Shown here: piece after piece, positions 21,101 through 29,988 of the stretch
How positions within the stretch are numbered: position 1 is the stretch's first letter
Layout of the letters: every line of letters starts with the position of its first letter
Source of the DNA: Alteromonas sp. a30
GTDB taxonomy: Bacteria > Pseudomonadota > Gammaproteobacteria > Enterobacterales > Alteromonadaceae
Assembly (NCBI RefSeq): GCF_026788005.1
Contig: NZ_JABEPE010000004.1
Coordinates: forward strand, 186,001-250,000
DNA: 64,000 nucleotides
Reading direction: 5' to 3'
Translations under genes and position numbers: made by a program
The notes under the pieces: model-generated
Told to the model about the DNA's origin: nothing
The model's database searches: none
Seen by the model: the letters and a program-made list of their open reading frames with translations, nothing else

Positions 21101-21114
21101 ATGGCTCACCTTAA
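18112..21114 (+). CDS. Hybrid sensor histidine kinase/response regulator with AraC-type output
   Basis: A 1000-aa one-protein signalling system. Residues about 5-315 hold eight or nine membrane segments forming an integral sensor. A PAS-like domain lies at 350-460. The HisKA domain has phosphoacceptor H480 in NITHEFRTPL. The ATPase has the N-box near N594 and a G-box (GMGIGLALI). A receiver domain has phospho-acceptor D784 and K816. An AraC-type helix-turn-helix at about 890-990 ends at a short tail. The start is a TTG: upstream in frame there is no ATG or GTG before a stop, and the first membrane segment begins at once. It should sense a membrane or extracellular signal and regulate transcription directly. 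Its target is unknown. It ends 3 bp from the convergent propeller/GGDEF gene. Confidence 0.88.
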   Translation: MTLFTLVGLTTTVIVFLIFDFATQLDMSQAALNQAFHIACTLVLLVTLAFVPRKSEMLPIRFFWFCINVALACWLFTKIGLLIAHQLDVAENIYLFADYGYFAYFLVMVFSLLLYNSAHHQDNKQLSLRASIRQYGALVFMGMMFVYLVIIPSQSQSHEFTQHFSSFLFFMLMDAYLVLAFYSQSKASERQDWNRRFLFLSFSFVCFFILDFLELMSRSQVLPPQGQHWVSLLWFSPYFFLAYALKQAPSLTKLKPQNPPSWLPQPELMMLPLLPLIHFAGYFAGAFEEELREIREIILVMWITFYCLIIYLLDKQQGSFSSPRNHNENDKHAPSSQAPKLEVANSRSSQISLNGVPFACLILDNKGKIEAANDAVTPLTGYQSSELTGVFFNALLSNDEPLESIFRFAEGTFSESKLVTSHTREVRLQHRSGRILYCYIRFAEVLENQYSVCLIDITKLHEAEAQALSIKDKFLANITHEFRTPLTLIQGAIEEGEDKIQESALKHRFAVAKSNVYHILKMVEQLLNLSKITSAPKLVKTVQPASEIIKQCCLQFLHLCQQKRIDFQYQLIEKCWVEAHEDSLQQILFNLLSNAYKYTPEGGEIRLVTTLSTDKIQIEITDTGCGMTQEEQTRLFERFQRADISKHSSTFGMGIGLALISELVQLHQWRIQVQSEVHQGSCFTLTLPVTAEPDNAEVKVKAVSFDASHHATSRQAAENKPKAELTNTSVITQDNRLLIVEDNLDMQDYLRHLLSEHYQLEVIGTGEAGCHYAEEAIPDLIICDLMLPDISGYQVVERIKQNPHTQHIPILMLTAKSDIESKLAGLENRADDYLTKPFHYKELQLRLQNLLSIREKIQILLRQQLNQNVLAKAKTDALPDALPQSDVNPHQDFLSKLQTVAHQHYSDCEFGLSLLASGMAMSERQLQRRLKASLGMTPGEYIREYRLIQSRSLLHQGFNVGQVSDAVGFSDPAYFARCFKQWLGCTPSDYQKQAHQDGSP

Positions 21115-21117
21115 ACG

Positions 21118-24100
21118 TTAAGTGGAGGTGAGGATTTCAACAAGATCTTGCACTTGGGTAATGCGCTGGCATCGCATCAACTCGGAAATATACAGTTCAT
21201 TAATTTCACGCTTACTTTTCATAACCCCGCACCAACTCACACCCGCTTGTTCTTTGGCGGCATACATGGCTTTATCTGCCAACATTGAGGCTTGATCCCA
21301 CGTTAACGCATTTCGATGACTCGCCTCGAATGGATAGTGCGCAAACCCCATTGAACAGTTCAAATCGAACGATTGGTTAAACCAATGAAAAACTTTGGTT
21401 TGTAACCCCTGTTTAACACTATCAACGAATGCAACCGATTCTTCGGCATGATTCACTAAACCAACAACCATGAATTCATCACCGCCCCAGCGAATAATAT
21501 GAAATGGCGTTGGAATTAAGGAGCGTAAGGTTTCCGCGAAATGCACTATCAAGGCATCACCCGCCGCGTGTCCCAGTGTATCGTTGAAGGGCTTAAGGTT
21601 ATCTAAGTCGATCAGCAACAACAGCATTTTTTCAGTAGCGTCGTCCTGCTGTAGTCGATTCAAGTGATCTTTTAAATATAAATCCAAAAAATGCCGACTT
21701 TTGGCGCCAGTTAAGGCATCGGTGGTATGTGAAAGCGCCAATTCTTTGTTCAGTTGTGTGAGTTGTTTATTTTGTTGAGCTAATTCCCGTGTGCGTTCAT
21801 CTACCAGTTCTTGCAGGCGTTTACGCTGATGCTCTTCTGCCGCTAGCGTTTTAAGATGATTCCGTAAGAACCAAAAGACAATCACTGTCACCAACAACGC
21901 ATACACGCTATAGGCGATAGGTGTGCGCCAAAGTGGAGGCAACACTCTTATCTTCAAGTTAATTTGAGGTTCACTCCACACACCATCATTATTTGCCGCA
22001 CGTACTTTAAATGTATATTCACCAGAGGGAAGGTTGGTATAAGTTGCGCGTCGTAAATTGCCAACGTAAAGCCAGTTTTCATCGAACGGACTTAACTGGT
22101 ATTGATACTGATTTTTCAATGGCGCGGCAAAATCCAAGGCAACGTAATCGAAAGCCACCAAATAATCGCTGTGTTTTAGTTCCAGAGTTTGCCCACGTTT
22201 GGGCATTTTAACTCTGTCATCAACGGAGGTAATATTGACGAGTTCAACGCTCGGCGGCACATTATTCCTGACCAATGGCTCTGAAACCAACCAATTAAAG
22301 CCATTGTTACCGCCGAAATAAATGCGCCCTGCTTTGTCTTTGTGCGTCGCCCCCAAGTTGAAGTCGTAGCCTTGTAACCCATGACTCACGTTAAAGGTGG
22401 TGGTAGTCATGTCTGAGGGATTTAAGCGCACTAAACCACGCGCAGTCGACATCCAAATATGACCGAAATTATCCTCTTGAAAACCATAAATGGTATCGCT
22501 GGGCAAATCGTTTTCTGTGGTGAAATGTTGTAGCACTAAGTGACGCTTTGCTTTATTTTCATGGAGCCATAAATGAACACCATGCCCTTGCGTTGCTATC
22601 CACATATTGCCTAAGCTGTCTTCAAACAAATTCCATGTTAACTCGGTTGCCAACCCTTCTTTTGTAGATTCGTCAGGTAAAAATTGGGAAATGGAAAAGT
22701 CTTTGGGATCGAGTAAGTTAAGCCCTCTATCAGTTGCTAACCAAATATAGCCGTCTTTATCTTCCAAAACCTGAAATACATTTTTGCTGGACAGCCCCGC
22801 CGCCCCTTCGCCCTTCACAACATTTTTAAACCCACTGGCAGTTTTCTTACTGACTCCACCAGAATAGGTGGTTAGCCAAATATTGCCTTGTCTATCTTGC
22901 ATGATGTCGGTAACACCGTTGGAAGGGATGGAACGGGGATCATTAGGGTCGTGAGTAAATTGCGTCCATGGTGCTTGCGGTGAGGCCCGATATAAAAGGC
23001 CCTGCGCGCGCGTTCCAATCCATAAACCATCATGTTTATCCACCAAAATGGAAACAACGCTGTTCGACACTAAACCTGCTTCGGTAGAAATGCTCTTCCA
23101 GCGTCCATCGGGCATTTTAATAGCAACGCCTCCGCCGTAAGTAGCAGCATAAACCTTGCCTTGGTTATCACTCGTGATGTCGAGAACCACGGAATGATCT
23201 AAATTAGGTCGCGTAACGGGAATGTTGTGGTTAAAAAAGCGAGTAGCCGGATTCCATTTGTTCAATCCACTATAAGTACCAATCCACATTAACCCTGTTC
23301 GATCTTGGAAAATGCTCATAACACGATTATTGCTTAGGCTATCGGGATTCGCGCGATTACTACTAACGTTGTTAAATTTATCGTCTTCCAATATCGATAA
23401 GCCTGCATCCGTGCCCAACCAAATCGCGTCGTCTTTGTCTTGGTAAATCGCTAACACGCGGTTGTTAGCTAAACTGCGAATATTGTGGGGATCATGCTGA
23501 TAATGCCGAATGGTTTTTGTTGAGAAAACATATTGATTCAATCCACTTGATCCGGTACCTATCCAAATATTACCTTTGCGATCGCGCAGTAAGCTACGTA
23601 TTCGGTTTCCTGTTAAACTAAGTGGCGCTTGTTCCTGACTCTTTGGTGCTTGTTTCAAGTTTTGCCATGAATTCGTTTCTGGTTGATAAATATCAACGCC
23701 ACCACCATCAGTGCCTATCCAAATTCTGCCGAGTTTATCTTCAGCAAAAGCGGTAATCGATGGATGACTCACGCCTTCAGGTTGTTCTGGAAAAACCTTA
23801 TTCACAAATTGCCCGTTTTCTTTAACAATAAGGTTAACGCCGCTTTCAAGCGTTCCTACCCAAATTTGTTGATTGGAGTCGATGAATATTTCAGAGACTT
23901 GTTGGCTGGAAAGTTGCTCGGGAAGGATCCGCTGAAACTGGTGTTTGCGCGTATCAAATTTGAGCACGCCGCTGCCCAAAGTGGCTAGCCATAAGTCACC
24001 AGCGGTATCAATGGTCAAGTCGGAAATGACGTTACTAGATTGCTTGTCATTGGCTCGATATTTAAATTCAACAAAGTTGAAGCCGTCGTACCGGTTTAAT

Positions 24101-24279
24101 CCTCCCTCTGTAGCAATCCATAAAAACCCTCGTTTATCTTGAATGACACCACGAATAACTTCATGAGTTAGGCCATCTTTCACATTAAAAGAGTCAAAAC
24201 GAAATTCATTTGCACTAAACGCAGGCAAAGAAAATAACAACAATAGGATCAGTAATTTTGGCAAGAAGGTACGCGTCAT
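21118..24279 (-). CDS. Beta-propeller sensor diguanylate cyclase
   Basis: A 1053-aa protein from the ATG at 24279, chosen because the signal peptide starts there; an upstream start adds ten residues. The periplasmic part (about 25-710) is a series of Reg_prop repeats with the GxxWIGT/LWLAT pattern, forming a double propeller. It is followed by a Y_Y_Y domain, one membrane segment near 775-795, a short coiled coil, and a GGDEF domain. The active-site motif GGDEF is intact at 932-936, so it should make cyclic di-GMP. No RxxD product-inhibition site is apparent just upstream. Propeller/Y_Y_Y sensors commonly detect polysaccharide fragments in hybrid systems, but that ligand class is an inference here. 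Confidence 0.9.
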   Translation of the reverse strand: MTRTFLPKLLILLLLFSLPAFSANEFRFDSFNVKDGLTHEVIRGVIQDKRGFLWIATEGGLNRYDGFNFVEFKYRANDKQSSNVISDLTIDTAGDLWLATLGSGVLKFDTRKHQFQRILPEQLSSQQVSEIFIDSNQQIWVGTLESGVNLIVKENGQFVNKVFPEQPEGVSHPSITAFAEDKLGRIWIGTDGGGVDIYQPETNSWQNLKQAPKSQEQAPLSLTGNRIRSLLRDRKGNIWIGTGSSGLNQYVFSTKTIRHYQHDPHNIRSLANNRVLAIYQDKDDAIWLGTDAGLSILEDDKFNNVSSNRANPDSLSNNRVMSIFQDRTGLMWIGTYSGLNKWNPATRFFNHNIPVTRPNLDHSVVLDITSDNQGKVYAATYGGGVAIKMPDGRWKSISTEAGLVSNSVVSILVDKHDGLWIGTRAQGLLYRASPQAPWTQFTHDPNDPRSIPSNGVTDIMQDRQGNIWLTTYSGGVSKKTASGFKNVVKGEGAAGLSSKNVFQVLEDKDGYIWLATDRGLNLLDPKDFSISQFLPDESTKEGLATELTWNLFEDSLGNMWIATQGHGVHLWLHENKAKRHLVLQHFTTENDLPSDTIYGFQEDNFGHIWMSTARGLVRLNPSDMTTTTFNVSHGLQGYDFNLGATHKDKAGRIYFGGNNGFNWLVSEPLVRNNVPPSVELVNITSVDDRVKMPKRGQTLELKHSDYLVAFDYVALDFAAPLKNQYQYQLSPFDENWLYVGNLRRATYTNLPSGEYTFKVRAANNDGVWSEPQINLKIRVLPPLWRTPIAYSVYALLVTVIVFWFLRNHLKTLAAEEHQRKRLQELVDERTRELAQQNKQLTQLNKELALSHTTDALTGAKSRHFLDLYLKDHLNRLQQDDATEKMLLLLIDLDNLKPFNDTLGHAAGDALIVHFAETLRSLIPTPFHIIRWGGDEFMVVGLVNHAEESVAFVDSVKQGLQTKVFHWFNQSFDLNCSMGFAHYPFEASHRNALTWDQASMLADKAMYAAKEQAGVSWCGVMKSKREINELYISELMRCQRITQVQDLVEILTST

Positions 24280-24320
24280 TAATGGTTGAAATTGGATTTT
24301 ACAGGTCAAGTGTAAACAAA

Positions 24321-24353
24321 AAAAAGGCTTAGCTGCAAAGCTTAAGCCTTTTT
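24321..24353 (-). terminator. Rho-independent terminator of the repeat-bearing protease gene
   Basis: AAAAAGGCTTA (24321-24331) pairs with TAAGCCTTTTT (24343-24353). Read on the minus strand, the stem ends in a U-run, just after the stop of the S8 peptidase gene at 24376. Confidence 0.8.
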
Positions 24354-24375
24354 AAAATGTAGCCGGATGTATTTT

Positions 24376-26091
24376 TTATTCCGGCGTCATCCAATTTGCC
24401 ACATCGGTTTCATAGCTGTGGTCCAGTATCACAGTGGATGTGTCTGGAATAGAAGATGCGGACATAAGTGTTGCATCCCGCCAAATATTGCCGTCTCGCC
24501 AGATGTTACCGTCTTGCCAAATATTACCATCTTGCCAGATATTGCTATCGCGCCAGATATTGCCATCGCGCCAGATGTTGCCATCTTGCCAGATATTGCC
24601 ATCGCGCCAGATATTGCCATCGCGCCAGATGTTGCCATCGCGCCAGATATTACCATCTCGCCAAATATTGCCGTCATTCATCAAGGTGGTAATAGCAGGC
24701 TGTAATTCATTTTCTGTCGTGAAAGCAAGCGCCCCAATGTAGTGCTCTTCTCCAGCGATGTCTTTGGCAATGTCCATGCCTTGATTGGCACAGTTTAACG
24801 CGTCTGTTAATACTGCTTCTGTGGCATTAATTCGGCCAGCACCTTGTTTCAAAACGTGCTCAAATCGCACACCATCTGGATCTTTAATCGGTGTCGCGGA
24901 CGCTAAAAGTTTGCACTTAACTTGATCGGGAGTAAGGTCAGGGTGATATTGAAGCAGTAATGCAACCACGCCTGAAACGGTTGCCGCGGCTTGTGACGTA
25001 CCTGACATTTCAAAGTAGTTCAGGCCATCATGAAATTCTGGATATTGTGTGGCCCACTCAGCTTTCAAATCCATAAGTCCGATGACGTGACCGCCGTACC
25101 CGAGTAAATCAGGCTTCACGAATCCTTCAACAGTTGGCCCCATAGCGGAGAAAGTCGTGATCCTATCGTCGGCTTGATCGGTGGCGGTGTATCGATCGGT
25201 GGCTGCACCAACTGTAATAATATAAGGTACATTGCCAGGCACACCGATTGTCATTGGATCAGGCCCCTGATTACCCGCAGACGTTACCACTACAATCCCT
25301 GCTTGCCACGCTTTCATCACGGCAATGTTAACGGGATCATCCCAGTAAAAACTGCGAGCTTCTGCACTAAACGACATATTTAACACGCGAATATTGAGCA
25401 AGTCTTTGTTTTCGATTGCCCATTGAATACCATCTATCACGGAGGTGTAGTTACCCACACCATCATCGGAAAAGGTTTTAATGCTGAGTAAGCGTGAATT
25501 TGGTGCAATACCGTAATAACGGTTGAAAATGTCTAATTGACTATTGGCTGCAATTGAAGCTAGGTGCGTGCCGTGTCCATTCAAGTCGGTGTCTGTGGTG
25601 TCTACTTCACCGGTCGTTGCGTCATAAGTACCATAGTAACGCTGACGATTATTCGCCGTTCTATCAATGCCTTTCATCCGTTTTAGGCCAGTATCCATCA
25701 CAGCAATCGTCACACCATTGCCATACCAACCCGCATCATGGAGCGGCAATGCTCCCATTTGGAACGGAATAACTGATTGGCTTACCTCAGATAAGCGTTT
25801 TTTGCTGTTTGTATTGAGGCGCATGGTCACATCAAGGCTGACTCTTAAGCCTTGGTTACGAAGGTTTTCTGCTTGCTCACTGGTCAGTTTGGCTGACACG
25901 CCATTAATGATAGACAGCGGTCGGTCGATAGTCGCCTTTTGCTGCAATACGGAGGCCTTGGCATCTGCCAACGAGCTGGCCATTACAATATAGCTCGCCA
26001 CTTCTTGCTGTTTATTACTGGACAACCAAGAGCCAGAAATAACCGTGGTGATGCATACAATGAATGACACTAACAACACATATTTCTTCAT
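24376..26091 (-). CDS. Secreted S8 (subtilisin-like) peptidase with GNIWRD hexapeptide repeats
   Basis: A 571-aa protein from the ATG at 26091, preceded by AAGGAG eight bases upstream. The signal peptide or anchor covers about residues 1-23. An inhibitor-like propeptide follows at about 30-95. The catalytic triad is D133 (AVMDTGLKR), H173 (NGHGTHLAS) and S366 (GTSQAAATVSG), with N273 (AGNQGPDP) as the oxyanion residue. After the catalytic domain, residues 474-539 are eleven tandem copies of the hexapeptide GNIWRD, with R replaced by Q in three and one SNIWQD. A short tail follows (DHSYETDVANWMTPE). The protease is probably exported. The repeat may form a rigid solenoid or binding surface; that is inference. 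Confidence 0.9.
   Translation of the reverse strand: MKKYVLLVSFIVCITTVISGSWLSSNKQQEVASYIVMASSLADAKASVLQQKATIDRPLSIINGVSAKLTSEQAENLRNQGLRVSLDVTMRLNTNSKKRLSEVSQSVIPFQMGALPLHDAGWYGNGVTIAVMDTGLKRMKGIDRTANNRQRYYGTYDATTGEVDTTDTDLNGHGTHLASIAANSQLDIFNRYYGIAPNSRLLSIKTFSDDGVGNYTSVIDGIQWAIENKDLLNIRVLNMSFSAEARSFYWDDPVNIAVMKAWQAGIVVVTSAGNQGPDPMTIGVPGNVPYIITVGAATDRYTATDQADDRITTFSAMGPTVEGFVKPDLLGYGGHVIGLMDLKAEWATQYPEFHDGLNYFEMSGTSQAAATVSGVVALLLQYHPDLTPDQVKCKLLASATPIKDPDGVRFEHVLKQGAGRINATEAVLTDALNCANQGMDIAKDIAGEEHYIGALAFTTENELQPAITTLMNDGNIWRDGNIWRDGNIWRDGNIWRDGNIWQDGNIWRDGNIWRDSNIWQDGNIWQDGNIWRDGNIWRDATLMSASSIPDTSTVILDHSYETDVANWMTPE
24475..24672 (-). repeat. Eleven 18-bp tandem repeats coding for GNIWRD
   Basis: Eleven contiguous 18-bp units, nearly identical in DNA sequence, each encoding Gly-Asn-Ile-Trp-Arg/Gln-Asp. 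Because the unit is a multiple of three, copy-number changes would keep the reading frame. The close similarity of units points to recent expansion or ongoing homogenisation. Confidence 0.95.
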
Positions 26092-26193
26092 AACAAACTC
26101 CTTGATTCTCAATTGTTTTGTTGCTCGAGCTGCGCGTTCAAAAGCGATTTGTTGATACGATTAGCAATCTATAATTTGAACGTACTGAAACGG

Positions 26194-26214
26194 AAAAAGC
26201 GGGCCGAAGCCCGC
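26194..26214 (-). terminator. Rho-independent terminator of the second subtilase gene
   Basis: On the minus strand GCGGGC pairs with GCCCGC around a TTCG tetraloop and is followed by five T. This is a textbook terminator 23 bp after the stop at 26237. Confidence 0.9.
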
Positions 26215-26236
26215 GCGTCACAAGGGTCTATAAACC

Positions 26237-28069
26237 TTAGAATGTTACCGTTACTGTTGCAGTACAAGTGCTTGTTGCTTCTTCACAAACTTGATAGATG
26301 TAAGAACCACCACCTTTTGTCGTAATGCTATCGGTGTAAGCACCATCATTTGCAGTGGTTGCTACCAAGCTGCCATCACGATAAACATCAACATTGCTCG
26401 TGGTTGCACCGCCCCACGTTAAATCAACTGTTTTCGTACCTTTAGACTTAAAGCCATTCGCTGATAATGAGAAATCATCGCTGTTGCCACCGCCGTTGTC
26501 GCCGCCAGCACAACCGTTAGCCGTTAGGTATGCATTGGCATCATCGGCTTTAACCAAACCGAATCCGAAGAAGTCATCTCTACCCGGTGCACCCGCATCA
26601 AATGCCGACGCTTTAAGTGCCGCACGAATCTCTTCACCAGTACAGGTTGGGTGATTAGACCAAACCAAAGCGGCGACACCTGTTGTTGTTGGTGTTGCCA
26701 TAGAGGTACCGCTTAGGAAGCTGTAGTCACCATTTTCAACAGAAACAGTAACGTTGCTTGCTGCTAACAATGCAGCACGGTCTTCCAGCGCTGCGCCAAC
26801 AGCAGGGATAGTAGTTGTGTTAGTGCTAGCATCACCCAATGTACCGAACAATAAACCCGGCTCATTGTTGATGATTAATGCACCTAGGCCACCAGACGCT
26901 TCACAGTTTGCCACTTTATCGAGGAATGAAATATTTCCACGGTCGATAATACATACTTTGCCAGACGCGCCTGAATCAACAGCTTCTGCTGTCCCCATGA
27001 AATAGGTTGAACCCGTTGCTGTGCCAAAGTTTTCCATTGCAGCAGAGGCAAACGGTACACCATCGGCAGACATCGCTGAGAGCGTGCCAGTGCCAGCAGG
27101 GAAAGTAGACAGTGTATCCACACCACCAGCAGCCACTTCAACACACACGGTTTCATCTGTTGTCACGTTTTTACCGCGACCTACTGTACAGCTTGGGAAT
27201 TGAGAGAAATCTGCAATGTTGTTGTCAGCATCTGCCGCACCAATCATCATAACTGATGAATACGCCGCAGGATAAGAAGCCACGTCATTACCATCATTAC
27301 CCGCCGCCGCTAAGGAAAGGCCACCAGCATCACGGAAAGCAATAAAGGCATTTTCTTCAGTGCTGTTAGCACCGCCACCGCCTAAACTCATGTTGATAAG
27401 GTTAGCACCCGCTTCTGCACACAGGTTGGCTGCGTGAGCTAAGTCAGATGAATAACCATAACCATCGGCGTTAAATACTTTGATGATGTGAAGATCGACA
27501 CCCGGAGCCATACCGATAACGCCAATGTCGTTATCCGCTGCGGCAATCGTGCCCGCTACGTGTGTCCCATGAGGACCACCCGCTTCAAACCAATTGCCTG
27601 TACCTGGGTCGTTATCGCCAGTTACACGAGTGAAATCAAAATCTGGGTTGTCGTTAGAAAGACCCGAATCGATAACACACACCTTCATGCCGGCATTCAG
27701 ATCTAATGTCACTTGATCTGCTTGTGCTTGATAATAGCCATAAGGCGTGATTTGCATGTCGTTTGGATTGCCAGCATCGTCATTGAAGATAGCAAGAGGC
27801 TTACGAATTTGGTCGTCTTCAATTAATTTAATATGCGGGTTATTCAATAACCCTTTTACTTCTGATAAGTCTTTACCGGCAAAGGTCGCGGAGAAGAAAC
27901 CGTGAGAATCAACATTGATTTCCCCACCAAGCTTCTTAGCTAGCGCTTTAACTACGCCTTTTTTACCATCTTCTACTTGGATAATATAACGGTCGTTTGC
28001 AGCTTGAGTGGCAAACGACGCAGCCAATGTGGCGGCGACTAACGATGCTGAAATTTTATTAAGTTTCAT
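26237..28069 (-). CDS. Secreted S8 (subtilisin-like) serine protease with PA insert
   Basis: A 610-aa protein from the ATG at 28069; an upstream in-frame start adds six residues. Signal peptide at residues 1-24. An I9-type propeptide (NDRYIIQVEDG onward) extends to about 90. The triad is D134 (CVIDSGLS), H167 (GPHGTHVAG) and S456 (SGTSMATP). A protease-associated domain is inserted at about 330-440, between the oxyanion Asn and the Ser (KVCIIDRGNISF is its signature). After the catalytic domain a Gly-rich linker leads to a C-terminal Fn3/Ig-like domain with a CxxxxxxxC pair. It should degrade extracellular protein. It is adjacent to the other subtilase but has its own terminator, so the two are separately transcribed. 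Confidence 0.92.
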   Translation of the reverse strand: MKLNKISASLVAATLAASFATQAANDRYIIQVEDGKKGVVKALAKKLGGEINVDSHGFFSATFAGKDLSEVKGLLNNPHIKLIEDDQIRKPLAIFNDDAGNPNDMQITPYGYYQAQADQVTLDLNAGMKVCVIDSGLSNDNPDFDFTRVTGDNDPGTGNWFEAGGPHGTHVAGTIAAADNDIGVIGMAPGVDLHIIKVFNADGYGYSSDLAHAANLCAEAGANLINMSLGGGGANSTEENAFIAFRDAGGLSLAAAGNDGNDVASYPAAYSSVMMIGAADADNNIADFSQFPSCTVGRGKNVTTDETVCVEVAAGGVDTLSTFPAGTGTLSAMSADGVPFASAAMENFGTATGSTYFMGTAEAVDSGASGKVCIIDRGNISFLDKVANCEASGGLGALIINNEPGLLFGTLGDASTNTTTIPAVGAALEDRAALLAASNVTVSVENGDYSFLSGTSMATPTTTGVAALVWSNHPTCTGEEIRAALKASAFDAGAPGRDDFFGFGLVKADDANAYLTANGCAGGDNGGGNSDDFSLSANGFKSKGTKTVDLTWGGATTSNVDVYRDGSLVATTANDGAYTDSITTKGGGSYIYQVCEEATSTCTATVTVTF

Positions 28070-28457
28070 AACTCTTTCTCTCTTCACTTGTTTTATTTAT
28101 CACGTCATGCGAGTGACGTTTTTATTTATGCGTCTTCCTTTTTATTCACTGACATTAACTATGATGTAATTTCCGCTCTATTGAGCCGCTTCCCTTACGT
28201 TGATATTCATCATATAGAGGAGCATCAACACAGCATTAGGAGCTAAACGACAATTATCTGGACACAAACGACAGGATATTTTCAACAAGATTAAGGCATT
28301 GTTTTATATGAAAATAATAATTAATAAACCATGTTTAATTAATTAAAAAACAACAGTATTGGTTGGAAAAATTAGCTTAATGGGAAAATTTATAAGAAAG
28401 TTAGAATGGTCGGCCCCATTGCAGAGCCAACCCCAAAAAATAGAAAGAGAAATGAGG
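28070..28457. other. Intergenic region, no gene recognised
   Basis: About 390 bp of AT-rich DNA between the KamA-like gene end and the start of the PA-type subtilase, both minus strand. It presumably carries the subtilase promoter. No terminator or operator was clear. Confidence 0.4.
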
Positions 28458-29795
28458 TTACATGGATTCGTATTCGTCTTGCCAGAAAAACTTTTCTTCA
28501 TTAAAGGCTGGCTTCAAATCATCTAGCCACGTTGCCTTTTCATCGTATTTAGCAAAGAAGGGACGCTGCACCCATTCAGGATTTCTTGCCTGAATAAAAC
28601 GCAATACAAATACTTTTTCGCCCATAACTTCAGTCACACCGGATATTTCCACTTTACCGGGACCTGCACTCATTGAAGGGCCTCTCACCGTGCGGCTTAC
28701 GCCGGAAACCTGTTTGTAGGCATCACGGAATATTTCCCATGTTTGGTAAAGTGGCAACTCAAAATAACGCTTTGCACCCGTGTCACGCTCTATGAACATG
28801 TAATATGGAATCATGCCTAACTGTGTTTGCTCTTTCCACATCTCAGCCCACATATCAGCATCAGCATTAATATTATTCAACAATGGGGCCTGTGTGCGGA
28901 TCTGAGCACCGGTTTCGCGAATTCGCGCTATTGCTTCTCGCGTTACCTCGGAGCGCAACTCTTGGATATGGTTGATGTGCGCCATGATAGACACATGTTT
29001 ACCCGCTTTCACTAAGCGTCGTAGCAAAGCTAAAAGCTCACTTGCGTCATCATCAGAAACATATCGATGTGGCCAAAACGTCAGGGATTTGGTGCCAATG
29101 CGAATAGTACGAATATGATCGAACTCAGGTTGCGTTAACGCATCCAAGTATCTCTCGAATTTTTCCGTACGCATCACCATTGGGTCGCCACCGGTCATCA
29201 ATAGGTCGGTTACTTCTGTATGTTCTTTCAGGTACGAATGAAGCTCTTCAGCATCGTTGTTATTAAAACGCGTTGCTTTACCAACAAACTGTGCCCAACG
29301 AAAACAAAAAGTGCAGTATGAATGGCAATACTGTCCTTGAGATGGAAAAAACAGCACCGTTTCTTTATATTTATGCTGCATTCCCTTTACTGGCTCACCA
29401 TCAATTTTTGGCACATTTTTGTCCATCTGCCCTGCTGGATGCGGGTTTAACTTTTGACGGATCTCTTGGGCCAGTTGAAATATCGCTTCTGCACTTGGAT
29501 CAGTTTTTAATAACGCCGCCATTTTATTGAATGACTCGTCATCTAACATTCCACGCTGCGGAAACGTTAATTGAAAGACGGGATCATTGGGTACTTTGTC
29601 CCAATCAATAAGGTTATCAATAACAAACTGATTCACCCGAAAAGGGAAAACACTAGCAACAACTCGCATTTCAAAGCGCAGTGCGTCTGGCATTTTCTGC
29701 AATGCATCTATCTTATCTATCTGGCGTTGCTGATAACTTTGAAATTTTGGTGTCTGATAGGTTTCTGCTGGCTGTATTTGTACGATTTGATTCAT
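28458..29795 (-). CDS. KamA-family radical SAM enzyme (lysine 2,3-aminomutase-like)
   Basis: A 445-aa protein from the ATG at 29795; a start at 29810 adds five residues. The radical SAM cluster motif is CHSYCTFC (CxxxCxxC), followed by the SAM-contacting LMTGGDPMVM. A C-terminal GPGKVEISG segment has a Lys in the position expected to hold pyridoxal phosphate. It is longer than EpmB (about 340 aa), so it is more likely a free-standing aminomutase than the EF-P beta-lysine enzyme, although no amino-acid substrate can be assigned. No partner such as an acetyltransferase (AblB) adjoins it. Confidence 0.85.
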   Translation of the reverse strand: MNQIVQIQPAETYQTPKFQSYQQRQIDKIDALQKMPDALRFEMRVVASVFPFRVNQFVIDNLIDWDKVPNDPVFQLTFPQRGMLDDESFNKMAALLKTDPSAEAIFQLAQEIRQKLNPHPAGQMDKNVPKIDGEPVKGMQHKYKETVLFFPSQGQYCHSYCTFCFRWAQFVGKATRFNNNDAEELHSYLKEHTEVTDLLMTGGDPMVMRTEKFERYLDALTQPEFDHIRTIRIGTKSLTFWPHRYVSDDDASELLALLRRLVKAGKHVSIMAHINHIQELRSEVTREAIARIRETGAQIRTQAPLLNNINADADMWAEMWKEQTQLGMIPYYMFIERDTGAKRYFELPLYQTWEIFRDAYKQVSGVSRTVRGPSMSAGPGKVEISGVTEVMGEKVFVLRFIQARNPEWVQRPFFAKYDEKATWLDDLKPAFNEEKFFWQDEYESM

Positions 29796-29988
29796 ATGAG
29801 TCGCCCCCACTGCTTAACGACACTGCTATATTTAAGGCGCGCGAGACTACCACATAAATAATTAGAGTTCTAATCAAAATACAGTTATCTCGTTGAATAT
29901 GATTATTTCAACAAGGTTAATAAAATGCTGCGAAAAGTGGTTATTTAACGCTTATTCAAGGGAATAACATGGGTTTTGTCTTTATTAT

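Noticed and set aside
24367-24742. Long plus-strand open frames across the protease tail.
   Set aside because: They are produced by the 18-bp repeat, which stays open in several frames; they lack ribosome sites and domain signals.
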